From Solirubrobacterales bacterium (GTDB lineage: Bacteria > Actinomycetota > Thermoleophilia > Solirubrobacterales > Solirubrobacteraceae), in NCBI GenBank assembly GCA_003132505.1, contig PKXY01000034.1, positions 1-64,000 of the forward strand: a stretch of 64,000 nt of DNA. The letters run 5' to 3'. Position 1 is the stretch's first letter; each line of letters starts with the position of its first letter. This document shows positions 18,581-27,375 of this stretch, in pieces. The notes under the pieces are model-generated. The model did no database searches. It was not told where the DNA came from and saw only the letters and a list, made by a program, of their open reading frames with translations. The translations under genes and the position numbers were made by a program.

Positions 18581-19578
18581 GTGCCCGCTCGCCGCGCGTC
18601 CTGATCACCGGCGTCTCCGGTCAGGACGGCTCCTACCTCGCCGAGCTGCTCTGCGCGGAGGGGGCCGAAGTCCACGGCACGATCCGCCCGCCGCTGGATC
18701 GCGAGCCGCCAAACCTCGCGGGCGTGCGCGAACAGGTCGTGCTCCATGTTGCCGAGCTCTCCGAGCCCGGCAGTCTCGGTGCGCTCGTCGCCGAGCTGGT
18801 TCCCGACGAGATCTACCACCTGGCCGCGCCCGCATTCGTGCCGGAATCCTGGCGCCTCCCGGCGGCAACCATGCGCGAGATCGCCGGCAGCGGCGCCGAG
18901 CTGCTGCAGGCAGTGCGCGACCACGCCCCGGACACCCATGTCGTAATTGCCGCCTCGCGCGAGATCTTCGGAACTGCGGCGCCGAGTCCGCAAGACGAAG
19001 CTACTCGCACAGCGCCAAACACCCCCTACGGCGTCGCCAAGCTAGCGGTGCATCAGCTCGTCGCCTTGGTGCGCGAGCACGACGGTTTGCATGCCTCCTC
19101 GGCGATCCTCTACAACCACGAATCGCCGCGACGGCCCGCCGCCTTCATCTCGCACAAGGTGACGCGCGCCGCGGCCGCGATCAAGCTTGGCCTCCAGGAC
19201 GAGCTGGCGCTGGGAGATCTGGACGCCGTGCGCGACTGGTCGGCGGCCCGCGACGTGGTGCGGGGCTTGCGCGCCATGGCGCGCGCAACTGAGTCCGCCG
19301 ACTACGTCCTGGCGAGTGGCGTCGGCCACAGCGTTCGCCAGCTGGTCGAGTCGGCGTTTGGCGTGGTCGGAATTGATCCGGACGCCTACGTGCGCGTCGA
19401 TGAGCGCTTCGTGCGCCCGCCGGAGAAGAGCGATCCGGTTGGCAATCCGCACAAAGCGCGCGAGCAGCTCGGTTGGAGCGCGACGACCAGCTTCGACGAG
19501 CTGATGGCGGAGATGGTGCGGGCAGACCTCGCTGAGCTCGAGGCGAGTGCCGACGGGCTCGCCCCTACGCGACTGTGA
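18577..19578 (+). CDS. GDP-mannose 4,6-dehydratase-like SDR, divergent paralogue
   Basis: A 333-residue SDR that clearly resembles the bona fide Gmd at 20725-21687. Shared segments are [61 protein letters not shown] and [19 protein letters not shown]. The catalytic pattern is kept as Ser-Arg-Glu in ASREIFG with Tyr-x-x-x-Lys. The NADP-pocket loop is altered ([10 protein letters not shown] instead of the arginine-rich MVRRSS) and the chain has drifted strongly elsewhere. It may use another sugar or may be a regulatory partner. GTG at 18577 begins inside the preceding stop; the longer frame from 18505 lies in that gene. It overlaps the convergent aldolase by 14 bp. Confidence 0.78.
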   Translation: MSARSPRVLITGVSGQDGSYLAELLCAEGAEVHGTIRPPLDREPPNLAGVREQVVLHVAELSEPGSLGALVAELVPDEIYHLAAPAFVPESWRLPAATMREIAGSGAELLQAVRDHAPDTHVVIAASREIFGTAAPSPQDEATRTAPNTPYGVAKLAVHQLVALVREHDGLHASSAILYNHESPRRPAAFISHKVTRAAAAIKLGLQDELALGDLDAVRDWSAARDVVRGLRAMARATESADYVLASGVGHSVRQLVESAFGVVGIDPDAYVRVDERFVRPPEKSDPVGNPHKAREQLGWSATTSFDELMAEMVRADLAELEASADGLAPTRL

Positions 19579-20665
19579 CCTCGCCCTCCAAGTAAACGTC
19601 CTGGACCGCGTTCAGCAACGCGATGCCGTCCTCGAGCGGTCGCTGGAAGGCCTTGCGCCCGCTGATCAGGCCTGTGCCGCCCGCGCGCTTGTTGATCACG
19701 GCCGTACGGACCGCTTCGGCGAGGTCGCCTTCGCCGCTTGAGGCGCCACCGCTGTTGATCAGCCCGGCGCGTCCCATGTAGCAGTTGGCCACCTGGTAGC
19801 GGCAGAGGTCGATCGGATGGTCGCTCGTCAGTTTCGAGTACACGAGGTCGGAGGTCTTGCCGTAGTCGCCGTGGTCGGTGACCTTCTCGAGCGCGAGATA
19901 GCCGCCGTTGTTCTCGGCCATCTTCTGCTTGATGATGTCGGCCTCGATCGTGACGCCCAGGTGGTTGGCCTGTCCGGTGAGGTCGGCAGACAGGCCGTAG
20001 TCGACGCCGTTCTGCTTGAACGCGGAGTTGCGCAGATAGCACCAGAGCACCGTGACCATCCCCAGCCGGTGTGCCTCCTCGAAGCAGTGGGAGATCTCGA
20101 CGAGCTGGCGCGTGCTCTCCTCGCTGCCGAAGTAGATCGTCGCTCCGACAGCGACTGCGCCGAGCTCCCAGGCGCGCTGAACGCTTGAGAAGAGAACCTG
20201 GTCGAACTTGTTCGGGTAGGTCAACAGCTCGTTGTGGTTGAGCTTCACGATGAACGGGATCTTGTGTGCGTAGCGGCGGCTGACGGCGCCGAGGACGCCA
20301 AGCGTCGAGGCGACCGCGTTGCAGCCACCCTCGATCGCCAGCTCGACGATCGCGTGGGGGTCGAAGTAGGCGGGGTTCACGGCAAAGCTCGCGCCCGCGC
20401 TGTGCTCGATGCCCTGGTCCACAGGGAGGATGCTCACGTACCCCGTCCCGCCGAGCCGGCCGTGGCCGAGGATCTGCTGGAGGTTTCGCAGCGTTGCGTT
20501 CGAACGATCGGTCTGGGAGACCACGCGATCGACGAAGTCAGGGCCGGGTAGGTGTAGCAGCGAGCTCGAGATCGTCTCGCAGCGGTGCGTCAGCAGCGAG
20601 TCAGCCTGATCGCCGAGTAGCTGCTCGATGTGGTCGATTGCGGAGTCACGTGTCGCGAGCGCCAT
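19565..20665 (-). CDS. Class I fructose-bisphosphate aldolase
   Basis: A 366-residue FbaB/DhnA-type class I aldolase that splits or forms fructose 1,6-bisphosphate through a Schiff base. Recognised segments are [76 protein letters not shown] and [14 protein letters not shown] (phosphate site). It is a central-metabolism gene set between two GDP-mannose dehydratase-like genes. ATG at 20665 has a full AGGAGG 7 nt upstream; an in-frame start ten codons earlier lacks this. Confidence 0.9.
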   Translation of the reverse strand: MALATRDSAIDHIEQLLGDQADSLLTHRCETISSSLLHLPGPDFVDRVVSQTDRSNATLRNLQQILGHGRLGGTGYVSILPVDQGIEHSAGASFAVNPAYFDPHAIVELAIEGGCNAVASTLGVLGAVSRRYAHKIPFIVKLNHNELLTYPNKFDQVLFSSVQRAWELGAVAVGATIYFGSEESTRQLVEISHCFEEAHRLGMVTVLWCYLRNSAFKQNGVDYGLSADLTGQANHLGVTIEADIIKQKMAENNGGYLALEKVTDHGDYGKTSDLVYSKLTSDHPIDLCRYQVANCYMGRAGLINSGGASSGEGDLAEAVRTAVINKRAGGTGLISGRKAFQRPLEDGIALLNAVQDVYLEGEVTVA

Positions 20666-20672
20666 TGCGGAA

Positions 20673-20678
20673 CCTCCT
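20673..20678 (-). promoter_or_regulatory. Strong Shine-Dalgarno of the aldolase gene (AGGAGG)
   Basis: A perfect AGGAGG on the minus strand, 7 nt before the ATG at 20665, decides the start. TAGGCT at 20697-20702 lies upstream as a likely -10, giving a leader of about 25 nt. This contrasts with the leaderless-looking neighbours. Confidence 0.65.
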
Positions 20679-20724
20679 GGTGATGAGCGTCCCACGAGCC
20701 TAGCCGACGCGCGCGCCGCGCGTC

Positions 20725-21687
20725 TCAGGAGGAGAGCAGCGCGAGGTCGGCGTCGACCATCAGTCGGATCAGCGTCTCGAAGTCGGTGCTCGGCTGCCAG
20801 CCGAGCTGCTCCCGCGCCTTGGTGCAGTCGCCGATCAGGTGATCGACCTCGGCCGGACGCACGAGCGAAGGGTCGGTGACGACGTGGTTCTCGATCGACA
20901 ACCCGGCCTGGTCGAAGGCGACCTCGACGCAGTCACGCACCGAGTGGGCGATGCCGGTCGCGATCACATAGTCGGCCGGCTCGTCGCGCTGGAGCATCAG
21001 CCACATCGCCTCGACGTAGTCCTTTGCGTAGCCCCAGTCGCGCTCCGCGTCGAGGTTGCCGAGCGTGAGCTTGTCGGCCAGTCCGAGTTTGATCGCCGCG
21101 GCATGCCAGGTGACCTTGCGCGTGACGAACTCAAGTCCCCGGCGCGGGCTTTCGTGGTTGAAGAGGATCCCGCTCGTCGCGTGCAGGCCGTAGCTCTCGC
21201 GATAGTTGACGGTGATGAAGTGGCCATAGGCCTTCGCCACGCCGTAGGGGGAGCGCGGGTAGAAAGCCGTCAGCTCGGTCTGCGGCACCTCGCGCACCTT
21301 GCCGAACATCTCACTCGAAGACGCTTGGTAGAAGCGAGCCTCGGGACAGGCTTCGCGAACGGCTTCGAGAATCCGCGTTACGCCGACGCCGCTGAACTCG
21401 GCCGTCAGGGTCGGCTGCACCCAGGAGACGGCGACGAACGACATCGCGGCGAGGTTGTAGATCTCGTCGGGCCGGCTCGCCCGCATCGCGTCGACGAGCG
21501 AGCGCTGGTCGAGCAGATCTCCCTGATGGAGCGTGATCTTGCCACGCAGGTGCTCGATTCGGTCGAAGCGCTCGACCGAGGATCGGCGGACCATGCCATG
21601 GACCTCGTAGCCGCGCTCAAGCAGCAGCTCGGCCAGGTAGGAGCCGTCTTGACCGGTGATTCCGGTGATCAGCGCTCTGGGTTCCAT
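20725..21687 (-). CDS. gmd: GDP-mannose 4,6-dehydratase
   Basis: A 320-residue SDR converting GDP-mannose to GDP-4-keto-6-deoxymannose. Visible are [20 protein letters not shown] (NADP site), HGMVRRSS, the catalytic [12 protein letters not shown] and [20 protein letters not shown], and the Gmd signature [20 protein letters not shown] followed by [13 protein letters not shown] and [12 protein letters not shown]. With the fucose synthase at 40821-41795 it can make GDP-L-fucose. ATG at 21687 has TAGCCT 11 nt upstream. It reads toward the aldolase gene, which has its own promoter and RBS. Confidence 0.93.
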   Translation of the reverse strand: MEPRALITGITGQDGSYLAELLLERGYEVHGMVRRSSVERFDRIEHLRGKITLHQGDLLDQRSLVDAMRASRPDEIYNLAAMSFVAVSWVQPTLTAEFSGVGVTRILEAVREACPEARFYQASSSEMFGKVREVPQTELTAFYPRSPYGVAKAYGHFITVNYRESYGLHATSGILFNHESPRRGLEFVTRKVTWHAAAIKLGLADKLTLGNLDAERDWGYAKDYVEAMWLMLQRDEPADYVIATGIAHSVRDCVEVAFDQAGLSIENHVVTDPSLVRPAEVDHLIGDCTKAREQLGWQPSTDFETLIRLMVDADLALLSS

Positions 21688-21698
21688 CGTGGGAGCGC

Positions 21699-21704
21699 AG
21701 GCTA
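21699..21704 (-). promoter_or_regulatory. -10 element of gmd (TAGCCT)
   Basis: TAGCCT on the minus strand ends 11 nt before the gmd ATG in a 30-bp gap after the WecG-type gene. Confidence 0.45.
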
Positions 21705-21717
21705 TCGGGGAAGGCAG

Positions 21718-22542
21718 TCAGCGCGCTCGCCGCAGCGCGGCGTACTCGCGCGCGACGGCGAGAACGAAGCGCGGGTTGTAGCGCAGGTAGCGTCGCCACA
21801 GCCGCCGCGGTTCGTGCGCCAGGCGGTACGCCCACTCGAGGCCGTGGCGGCCGAGCCAGGGCGGAGCCTGAGCCACGAGTCCGGCATGGAAGTCGAACGC
21901 GGCGCCGACGCCGATCAGCATCGGCGCCTGAAGCCGGGGCCGCATCCGCTCCATCCAGAGCTCCTGCCGCGGCTGGCCGGTGCCGACCCAGACGATCTCC
22001 GCGCCGGAACCGTCGATCTCCTCAACCGTCCTGAGATCCTCCTCGGGAGTCGGTTCGCGAAACGGCGCCGACGAGCTCGAGCCGACATGCGGTGGCGAGT
22101 AAGCGCCGACGATCTGGAGACCCGGGAAGCGCGTCCTCAGCGTGAGCGTCAGAGCGACGAGCGCGGCCTCGCTGCGCCCTCCATAGAGGTACATCCGGGT
22201 ACCGCGAGCCGCCGCCCGCTCACAGCAGGCAAGCATCAGGTCGGGACCATAGATCCGCGAGCGGATCTCGCGGTGGCCATACAGGCGAAGTGCCCAGACG
22301 AGCGGCTGGCCGTCCGGCACGACGAGCGAAGCCCCCAGAACCGCGCTGCGGATCGCGCTGTCGTCTTGGGCGAGCATGACGAGGTGCACAGCGGCCGCCG
22401 TCATGTGACTGGGGACCCGACGCCGCACGGAGTCGTCGATCCAGTCCAGGACCGCGTCGTAGCCGCACAGAGCAAGAGGAATTCCGAGTAGCTCGCCGCG
22501 CGCTGGGGTAAGCACTCCGGCGGTGCGCGACGCAGATCCCAT
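21718..22542 (-). CDS. WecG/TagA/CpsF-family glycosyltransferase (GT26)
   Basis: A 274-residue GT26 enzyme. Diagnostic parts are GIPLALCGYDAVLDWID, MTAAAVHLVMLAQDD (the TxN/H-x-L-like acceptor loop), VVPDGQPLVWALRLYG, YGPDLMLACCERAAARGTRMYLYGG, and WVGTGQPRQELWMERM with LIGVGAAFDFHAG. The family adds N-acetylmannosamine, its uronate or similar to a lipid-linked first sugar on the cytoplasmic face. ATG at 22542 has TAGAAC 6 nt upstream (22549-22554), a weaker match to the local -10 pattern. Confidence 0.9.
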   Translation of the reverse strand: MGSASRTAGVLTPARGELLGIPLALCGYDAVLDWIDDSVRRRVPSHMTAAAVHLVMLAQDDSAIRSAVLGASLVVPDGQPLVWALRLYGHREIRSRIYGPDLMLACCERAAARGTRMYLYGGRSEAALVALTLTLRTRFPGLQIVGAYSPPHVGSSSSAPFREPTPEEDLRTVEEIDGSGAEIVWVGTGQPRQELWMERMRPRLQAPMLIGVGAAFDFHAGLVAQAPPWLGRHGLEWAYRLAHEPRRLWRRYLRYNPRFVLAVAREYAALRRAR

Positions 22543-22594
22543 CCGCGTGTTCTATCCGTTTGCGGCGAGGGTGCGCCGCGGCGGTGCCCTCCGC

Positions 22595-22960
22595 TCAGCT
22601 TGCGTCTGCGAGCGGCGTGTGACCGCCACGGCCACGGCTCGCCTCGAGCGTGTCCGTCAAGTCGTGCGAGAACGCGAGCACCAGCAGGCTCCGCTGCGGG
22701 TCCGAGCTCTGGCCGCAGGGCCGCAGGAGCTCGCCGGTACTGATATAGAAGGCCTCAGCGACCTCGTGCGCCAGCTTGGCGATGCGCGCTCCGCGCGAGC
22801 TACTCCCAACGTCGAGTCGGGCCAGCTCGCAGCGCGCGACGATCAGGATCGCGGCGCCGTCGATCCACGACCGCACTTCCACGGGATCATTGGACGCGTC
22901 GTCCCCCCGCAGCGCCGTAGCGACTACGTGTTCGAGCGCCGATGTGTCGGAGGTGCCCAC
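22595..22960 (-). CDS. Hypothetical protein
   Basis: A 121-residue product from GTG at 22960. I do not recognise the family. The chain is mixed alpha/beta in appearance: SALEHVVATALRG, then WIDGAAILIVARCELARLDVG, a helix RIAKLAHEVAEAFYIS and a strand SLLVLAFSHDLTD. Third codon positions are strongly G/C in this frame, which supports real coding; the opposite-strand frame over the same DNA has no recognisable motif. A longer frame to 23125 has a low-complexity N-terminus and is less likely. It lies between the GT26 gene and a divergent response regulator. Confidence 0.55.
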   Translation of the reverse strand: MGTSDTSALEHVVATALRGDDASNDPVEVRSWIDGAAILIVARCELARLDVGSSSRGARIAKLAHEVAEAFYISTGELLRPCGQSSDPQRSLLVLAFSHDLTDTLEASRGRGGHTPLADAS

Positions 22961-23190
22961 CAGCGGCGATGCTACGGCGCGCGGCGCGCCGCTGATGGGG
23001 AAGAACCGTCGAGGCGATGGTGAATATCGCCCAGCAGCAGATCCGCCAGCGGTTCCTGCCTCAGTACCCCGGGAATACCAGCACTCGCCGGCAGCTCGGG
23101 CAAGGCGGCTTCTTCCCCCAGTCATGGTGAGAAACGACCACCGGGCGAAGTCGCAGACGCGCGTAAGTTCCTAGCTCGAGTCAATGCGGC

Positions 23191-23195
23191 AGGAG
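23191..23195 (+). promoter_or_regulatory. Shine-Dalgarno of the response regulator (AGGAG)
   Basis: AGGAG lies 4 nt before the ATG at 23200. The 239-bp divergent gap before it holds no other gene that I can support. Confidence 0.5.
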
Positions 23196-23199
23196 ATCG

Positions 23200-24009
23200 A
23201 TGACTGAGATGACCACGAGACGTGCAGGCGACGGCCGCAAGTTGCGGCCGGCCTCCGAGCGCGCCGCCGCAGCGGTCGAGGGCGCGCCCAGCGAGTCGCG
23301 CCTGCGTCTTGCCGCGTCGGGCGACGCTGGCAAGCCGGCACGCCAGCCAGTTCCGCGGCTGCGCGTGATCGTCGCCGACCCCGATCCCCTGGCGCGACGT
23401 GCGATCCGCGACGCTCTGCTGCTCGAGCGCGGGTTCGTCGTCCCGGCTGAGGCAAAGGACGGGGTCGAGGCTGTGGAGCTTGCCCTGCACTACCGCCCGG
23501 AGCTTGTGCTGATGGAGGTCGCGATGCCGCTGGTCGATGGCATCAGCGCCTGTGCGCAGATCGTCTCGCGCGCGCCCTCCGTGCGAGTCGTGATGTTCTC
23601 TGTGCCGCGCGAGCGGGAGACCGAGCTGCGAGCGCTCCGTGCCGGGGCGAGCGGCTTCCTGTCGAAGAGCATGAGCATCGAGTCGGTCGGCCGCGCGCTG
23701 CGCTCGGTCGCGAGCGGCGAGGCTGCCGTGTCGCGCTTGCTGACGAGCTATCTGATCGAACAGCTCCGCTACACCACGGAGAACGGACGCGGCATGCGCC
23801 CGGTCAAGAGTCCCTTGACCACGCGCGAATGGGAGGTTCTCGACCTGATCTGTGCCGGCGACTCGACGCGCGACATCTCCGCCAAGCTGTTCCTCTCCGA
23901 GGACACCGTCTACAGCCACACGAAGAGCATCCTGCGCAAGCTCGGCGTGCACTCGCGCGCTGAGGCTGTCGAGGCGGCGGCGCGGCTCCGCCAGCCGGGA
24001 CCTGGCTGA
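23200..24009 (+). CDS. NarL/LuxR-type response regulator with Glu at the phosphorylation site
   Basis: A 269-residue regulator. A basic, alanine-rich tail (1-52) precedes a receiver domain (about 53-170) and a LuxR helix-turn-helix (about 203-258, LTTREWEVLDLICAG, STRDISAKLFLSEDTVYSH, KSILRKLGVHSRAEA). In the receiver the acidic pair is Asp60/Asp62, the conserved Ser/Thr is Ser134 and the Lys is Lys156. The phospho-acceptor is Glu106 in LMEVAMP, where nearly all members have Asp. Glu there often mimics the phosphorylated state, so the protein may act without a kinase. No histidine kinase is nearby. It probably controls the glycan cluster. Confidence 0.9.
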   Translation: MTEMTTRRAGDGRKLRPASERAAAAVEGAPSESRLRLAASGDAGKPARQPVPRLRVIVADPDPLARRAIRDALLLERGFVVPAEAKDGVEAVELALHYRPELVLMEVAMPLVDGISACAQIVSRAPSVRVVMFSVPRERETELRALRAGASGFLSKSMSIESVGRALRSVASGEAAVSRLLTSYLIEQLRYTTENGRGMRPVKSPLTTREWEVLDLICAGDSTRDISAKLFLSEDTVYSHTKSILRKLGVHSRAEAVEAAARLRQPGPG

Positions 24010-24021
24010 GCGCAGGTCGTG

Positions 24022-24035
24022 GGGGGCTAACCCCC
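24022..24035 (+). terminator. GGGGG-CTAA-CCCCC hairpin after the regulator
   Basis: A perfect 5-bp G:C stem with a 4-nt loop, 12 nt after the regulator stop. No U tract follows, so it may act as a weak terminator, or the C run may be part of the upstream element of the next promoter. Confidence 0.35.
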
Positions 24036-24062
24036 AGCAAATCGCCGGTTTCCCTCTAGACT
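24030..24062 (+). promoter_or_regulatory. Promoter of the dehydrogenase gene with upstream ACCCCCA element
   Basis: A 16-bp upstream block (24030-24045, ACCCCCAGCAAATCGC) is followed by TAGACT at 24057-24062, which ends 10 nt before the ATG at 24073. A closely similar arrangement recurs at 58048-58082. The block could be an activator site; the adjacent regulator is a natural but untested candidate. Confidence 0.5.
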
Positions 24063-24072
24063 GCGCAGCCCT

Positions 24073-25317
24073 ATGCGCGTCGGCGTTATCGGACTCGGCT
24101 ATGTCGGCCTGCCGTTGGCTGTCGCGTTCGCTCAACAGGACGTGGACGTCGTCGGGATCGATATCGACCAGCGCAAGGTCGACGCGGTCGCTGCCGGCGA
24201 TTCCTACATCGACGGTCTCGACGACGCGACGCTGAGCGCGGCGGGGGCGCGAATCAATGCGACCACCGATTACGACGCGCTCCTCGACGCCAGCGCAGTC
24301 GTGATCTGCGCGCCGACGCCGCTCAGCCCGAACCGTGAGCCCGACCTCGGGCCGCTGCTCGAGTGCACCGCCGATCTCGCCGCGGTGCTGCGCGCCGGCC
24401 AGCTCGTCGTCGTCGAGTCGACCACCTATCCCGGGACCACGCGGGAGCGCATCGCCCCGCTGCTCGAAGAGCGCTCGGGCCTTCGCGCCGGCAGCGACTT
24501 CAACCTCGCCTTCTCACCCGAGCGCGCGGACCCCGGCCGACGCGACTACGGGCTGCGCAACACGCCGAAGGTCGTCGGAGGCCTGACTGAGCCCTGTGCT
24601 CAGCGCGCGGTCGAGCTCTACGGCCTGATCTGTGACGAGGTGGTCCGCGTCTCGACGCCCGAGGCGGCCGAGCTGACGAAGCTGCTCGAGAACATCTTCC
24701 GGGCTGTGAACATCGCACTCGTCAACGAGCTTGCGATCCTCAGCGACCGCATGGGGATCGATATCTGGGAGGTTGTGGACGCCGCCGCGACCAAGCCCTA
24801 CGGCTTCATGCGCTTCGATCCCGGGCCTGGGATGGGCGGCCACTGCCTGCCTGTCGATCCGTTCTATCTCGCGTGGCGAGCCCGCCAATTCGACATGTCG
24901 GCCGAGTTCGTGGAGCTTGCAGGCAAGATCAACCAGCAGATGCCCTACCACTGCGTCGCCAAGCTACAGCGCGTCCTGAACGAGCGCGGCCTACCGGTGC
25001 GAGGCGCGCGGATCGCGCTGCTCGGCGTCAGTTACAAGCCCGGCGTCGGCGACATCCGCGAGTCGCCGGCGATCAAGATCATCGACCTGCTGCGCGGGCT
25101 CGGCGCCCAGATCGTTTACCACGACGAGCACGTCCCGGCCCTCGAGCGGTTCGGTCTCGAGTCGCTCCCGCTCGAGGAGGCGCTCGCCGGCGCCACGCTG
25201 GCGTTGATCGTCACGGCTCATTCAGGGATCGACTACGACGCGGTCGCGTCGCGCGCGAGCTGCGTCCTCGATCTGCGTGGAGTGACGAGCGCGGCACCCA
25301 ACGTGGTGCGGCTGTGA
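24073..25317 (+). CDS. UDP-N-acetylhexosamine 6-dehydrogenase (WbpA/WecC-like)
   Basis: A 414-residue nucleotide-sugar dehydrogenase. It has the N-terminal NAD site GLGYVGLPLA (7-16), ICAPTPL and VVVESTTYPGTTRE, AFSPERADPG, Lys203 and Asn207 in ELTKLLENIFR, and the catalytic Cys258 in GPGMGGHCLPVDP. The STTYPGTT and NTPKVVGG versions match the UDP-GlcNAc/UDP-ManNAc group better than UDP-glucose dehydrogenase. With the oxidoreductase, acetyltransferase and aminotransferase nearby it fits the first step of a UDP-diacetamido-uronic acid route, making UDP-GlcNAc uronate. Whether it can also make UDP-glucuronate for the UXS enzyme is unknown. Confidence 0.88.
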   Translation: MRVGVIGLGYVGLPLAVAFAQQDVDVVGIDIDQRKVDAVAAGDSYIDGLDDATLSAAGARINATTDYDALLDASAVVICAPTPLSPNREPDLGPLLECTADLAAVLRAGQLVVVESTTYPGTTRERIAPLLEERSGLRAGSDFNLAFSPERADPGRRDYGLRNTPKVVGGLTEPCAQRAVELYGLICDEVVRVSTPEAAELTKLLENIFRAVNIALVNELAILSDRMGIDIWEVVDAAATKPYGFMRFDPGPGMGGHCLPVDPFYLAWRARQFDMSAEFVELAGKINQQMPYHCVAKLQRVLNERGLPVRGARIALLGVSYKPGVGDIRESPAIKIIDLLRGLGAQIVYHDEHVPALERFGLESLPLEEALAGATLALIVTAHSGIDYDAVASRASCVLDLRGVTSAAPNVVRL

Positions 25318-25366
25318 GGACGCTCGGCGGTTCCCCCATCAGCACACGCGAGCGCGACTGACGCTC

Positions 25367-26389
25367 GTGCGGAGCGAGCTGCTGCCGCGCTTGCGCTGCC
25401 CGCGCTGTCAGGCCGATGGGTCCCTCGTGATCGCGCAGCAGAGTGTTTTGAGCGGCGGTGAGATTCGTGAAGGGAGCGTGAGCTGCGCAGCCTGCGGTGA
25501 GGCTCGCTCCGTGACCGCCGGCATAGTCGACCTCATGCCGGTCGACCTCCCTGAGTTCGTCAGGGCCGAGTCTGTCGGGCTCGATCGATTCGCGGCAACG
25601 ATGCGCGCTGACGGCTGGACTCGCGAAACCGTCCTCGAGCTGCCCTACCATCGCGACGGATATTGGGATGCCCAGGCGGCGGCGATGGACCAGACGCTCC
25701 GCACGCGCGAGTTGGGATTGGCGCCGGGCAAGACGATCCTCGACGTCGGCTCGAATACATGCTGGGCGAGCGCTCTGCTCGCCGGACATGGCCTCAACGT
25801 GACCGCTCTCGACATCAACGCCGGTGAGATGCAGGGGCTCGGCACCGCGGACTGGTGGTTCGAGCAAAATGACGTCTACTTCGATCGAGTCCTCGGCGTG
25901 ATGTTCGATCTGCCCTTTGCCAACGCTACGTTTGACTTCGTCTGGTGCTGCGGGGTGCTCCATCACAACCACCGCGCGAACCTGTACCTCACGATGAGGG
26001 AAGTGTCGCGTGTGCTGAAGCCAGGCGGCTCGGCGATCGTCGTCAACGAGCCGTGCCGCTCACTCCGCCACCCAAAGCTCAGACCGGGCCACGAGGTGGC
26101 GCAGTACGAGGGTCACGAGCATGTCTACCAGCCGGCAACCTATCTACGCGCAGCCCGTCGGGCCGGCCTGCGAGTGATGGTCGTCTACCCGTGGACCGTT
26201 CGCATGTTCGGGCCCTTCGCCTTCGAGCTCCCGGAGGAGACCACGATCAGGCGTGCCGCATGGGTGTTTATCGTGCATGTCGTGCGGCACGTCCCGGCGC
26301 TGCGGCGCGCCGCCCTTGCCTACAAGCAATTTGTTCACGGCCGTGCAGCTGTGCACATGATCGCCACCAGACCCGAGGCCGAAGCGTGA
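25367..26389 (+). CDS. Class I SAM methyltransferase with N-terminal zinc ribbon
   Basis: A 340-residue protein. An N-terminal CxxC...CxxC ribbon (LRCPRCQADG and SCAACGEAR, residues about 9-50) precedes a methyltransferase fold with ILDVGSNTCWASALLAGHG (SAM site with Asn-Thr in place of the usual Gly pair), VTALDINAGEMQG, FDFVWCCGVLHHNH and VSRVLKPGGSAIVVNEP. The C-terminal part is rich in aromatic and basic residues and may touch the membrane or glycan lipid. Its stop is overlapped by the next gene (GTGA). The substrate is probably a nucleotide or lipid-linked sugar. Confidence 0.82.
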   Translation: MRSELLPRLRCPRCQADGSLVIAQQSVLSGGEIREGSVSCAACGEARSVTAGIVDLMPVDLPEFVRAESVGLDRFAATMRADGWTRETVLELPYHRDGYWDAQAAAMDQTLRTRELGLAPGKTILDVGSNTCWASALLAGHGLNVTALDINAGEMQGLGTADWWFEQNDVYFDRVLGVMFDLPFANATFDFVWCCGVLHHNHRANLYLTMREVSRVLKPGGSAIVVNEPCRSLRHPKLRPGHEVAQYEGHEHVYQPATYLRAARRAGLRVMVVYPWTVRMFGPFAFELPEETTIRRAAWVFIVHVVRHVPALRRAALAYKQFVHGRAAVHMIATRPEAEA

Positions 26390-27375
26390 GCCGCGTATCG
26401 CTCGCCGTGGTCGGGCTCGGATACTGGGGCCCCAACCTTGCTCGCAACGTCGAGTCGATCCAAGGAGCGCAGCTCAGCTGGTGCTGCGATGCCGACGCCC
26501 AGGCGCGCGACCGCTTTGCGCCGAGCTTCAAGGACACGCGGTTCACCGGCTCGCTGGACGAGCTGCTCGCCGACCAGGAGCTCGACGGCGTGCTGCTCGC
26601 GACCCCTGTTCGCACGCACGCGCAGCTCGCCGTTCGCGTATTGGAGGCCGGCAAGCACTGCTTCGTCGAGAAGCCGCTCGCGCTCTCGGTCCTCGACGCC
26701 GAGCGGGTAGTGCAGGCGGCCCGCTCGGCTGGGCGAGTCCTGATGGTCGGCCACCTGTTGGAGTATCACCCGGGAATCCGCCGGCTTGCCGAGCTCGTGC
26801 GCGCCGGGGAGCTGGGTACCGTCCACTACATCTACACCAACCGCCTCAATCTCGGGCAGCTTCGCGCTGACGAGAACGCGCTCTGGAGCCTCGGCGCGCA
26901 CGACGTCTCGGTTGTCCTCGCGCTCGCCGGCGAGGAACCGTACGAGCTCGACGCGCGGGGTGAGTGCTACATGCGCGCCGGGATCGAGGATGTCGTTTTC
27001 GCTTTCCTGCGCTTCCCCTCCGGCCTTGCCGCGCACCTCCACCTCTCCTGGCTCGACCCGCACAAGGAGCGGCGCCTGACGGTCGTCGGCTCGCGCCGGA
27101 TGGCCACGTTCGACGACATGGAGCTCGAGCGCAAGCTGACGATCTACGACAAGGGATTCGACGAGAGCGCCGAGAGTTGGGGGGAGTACATCACCCGCTC
27201 GGGCGACGCCACGAGCCCGCGCATCCCAAACGCCGAGCCGCTGCGGCTCGAGTGCGAGCACTTCGTCAAATGCGTTTCCTCCGGCGCGACGCCGCGCAGC
27301 GACGGCGAGAGCGGCCTGCGGGTGGTTCGCGTTCTGGAAGGGCTGCAGGCGGCGCTCGACAGCTCGCGCCGATGA
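26386..27375 (+). CDS. Gfo/Idh/MocA oxidoreductase (WbpB-like)
   Basis: A 329-residue NAD-dependent oxidoreductase from GTG at 26386, inside the preceding stop. It shows VVGLGYWGPNLARNV, LLATPVRTHAQLAVRVLEAGKHCFVEKPLALS (EKP catalytic Lys), VGHLLEYHPGIRRL and the WbpB-type LNLGQLRADENALWSLGAHDVSV. WbpB oxidises the 3-OH of UDP-GlcNAc uronate to a ketone, which the PLP aminotransferase then aminates. It overlaps the acetyltransferase gene next to it (ATGA). Confidence 0.88.
   Translation: MSRVSLAVVGLGYWGPNLARNVESIQGAQLSWCCDADAQARDRFAPSFKDTRFTGSLDELLADQELDGVLLATPVRTHAQLAVRVLEAGKHCFVEKPLALSVLDAERVVQAARSAGRVLMVGHLLEYHPGIRRLAELVRAGELGTVHYIYTNRLNLGQLRADENALWSLGAHDVSVVLALAGEEPYELDARGECYMRAGIEDVVFAFLRFPSGLAAHLHLSWLDPHKERRLTVVGSRRMATFDDMELERKLTIYDKGFDESAESWGEYITRSGDATSPRIPNAEPLRLECEHFVKCVSSGATPRSDGESGLRVVRVLEGLQAALDSSRR

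Noticed and set aside
18577-19578. Possible pseudogene status of the Gmd-like paralogue
   Set aside because: Full length, no stop or frameshift, NAD(P) motif and catalytic Ser, Tyr and Lys are kept.
20839-22491. 550-residue plus-strand frame
   Set aside because: Runs antisense through gmd and the GT26 gene, both with full motif sets.
22961-23125. N-terminal extension of the hypothetical gene
   Set aside because: Low-complexity Arg/Ser/Gly/Ala sequence; GTG 22960 begins the part with coding character.
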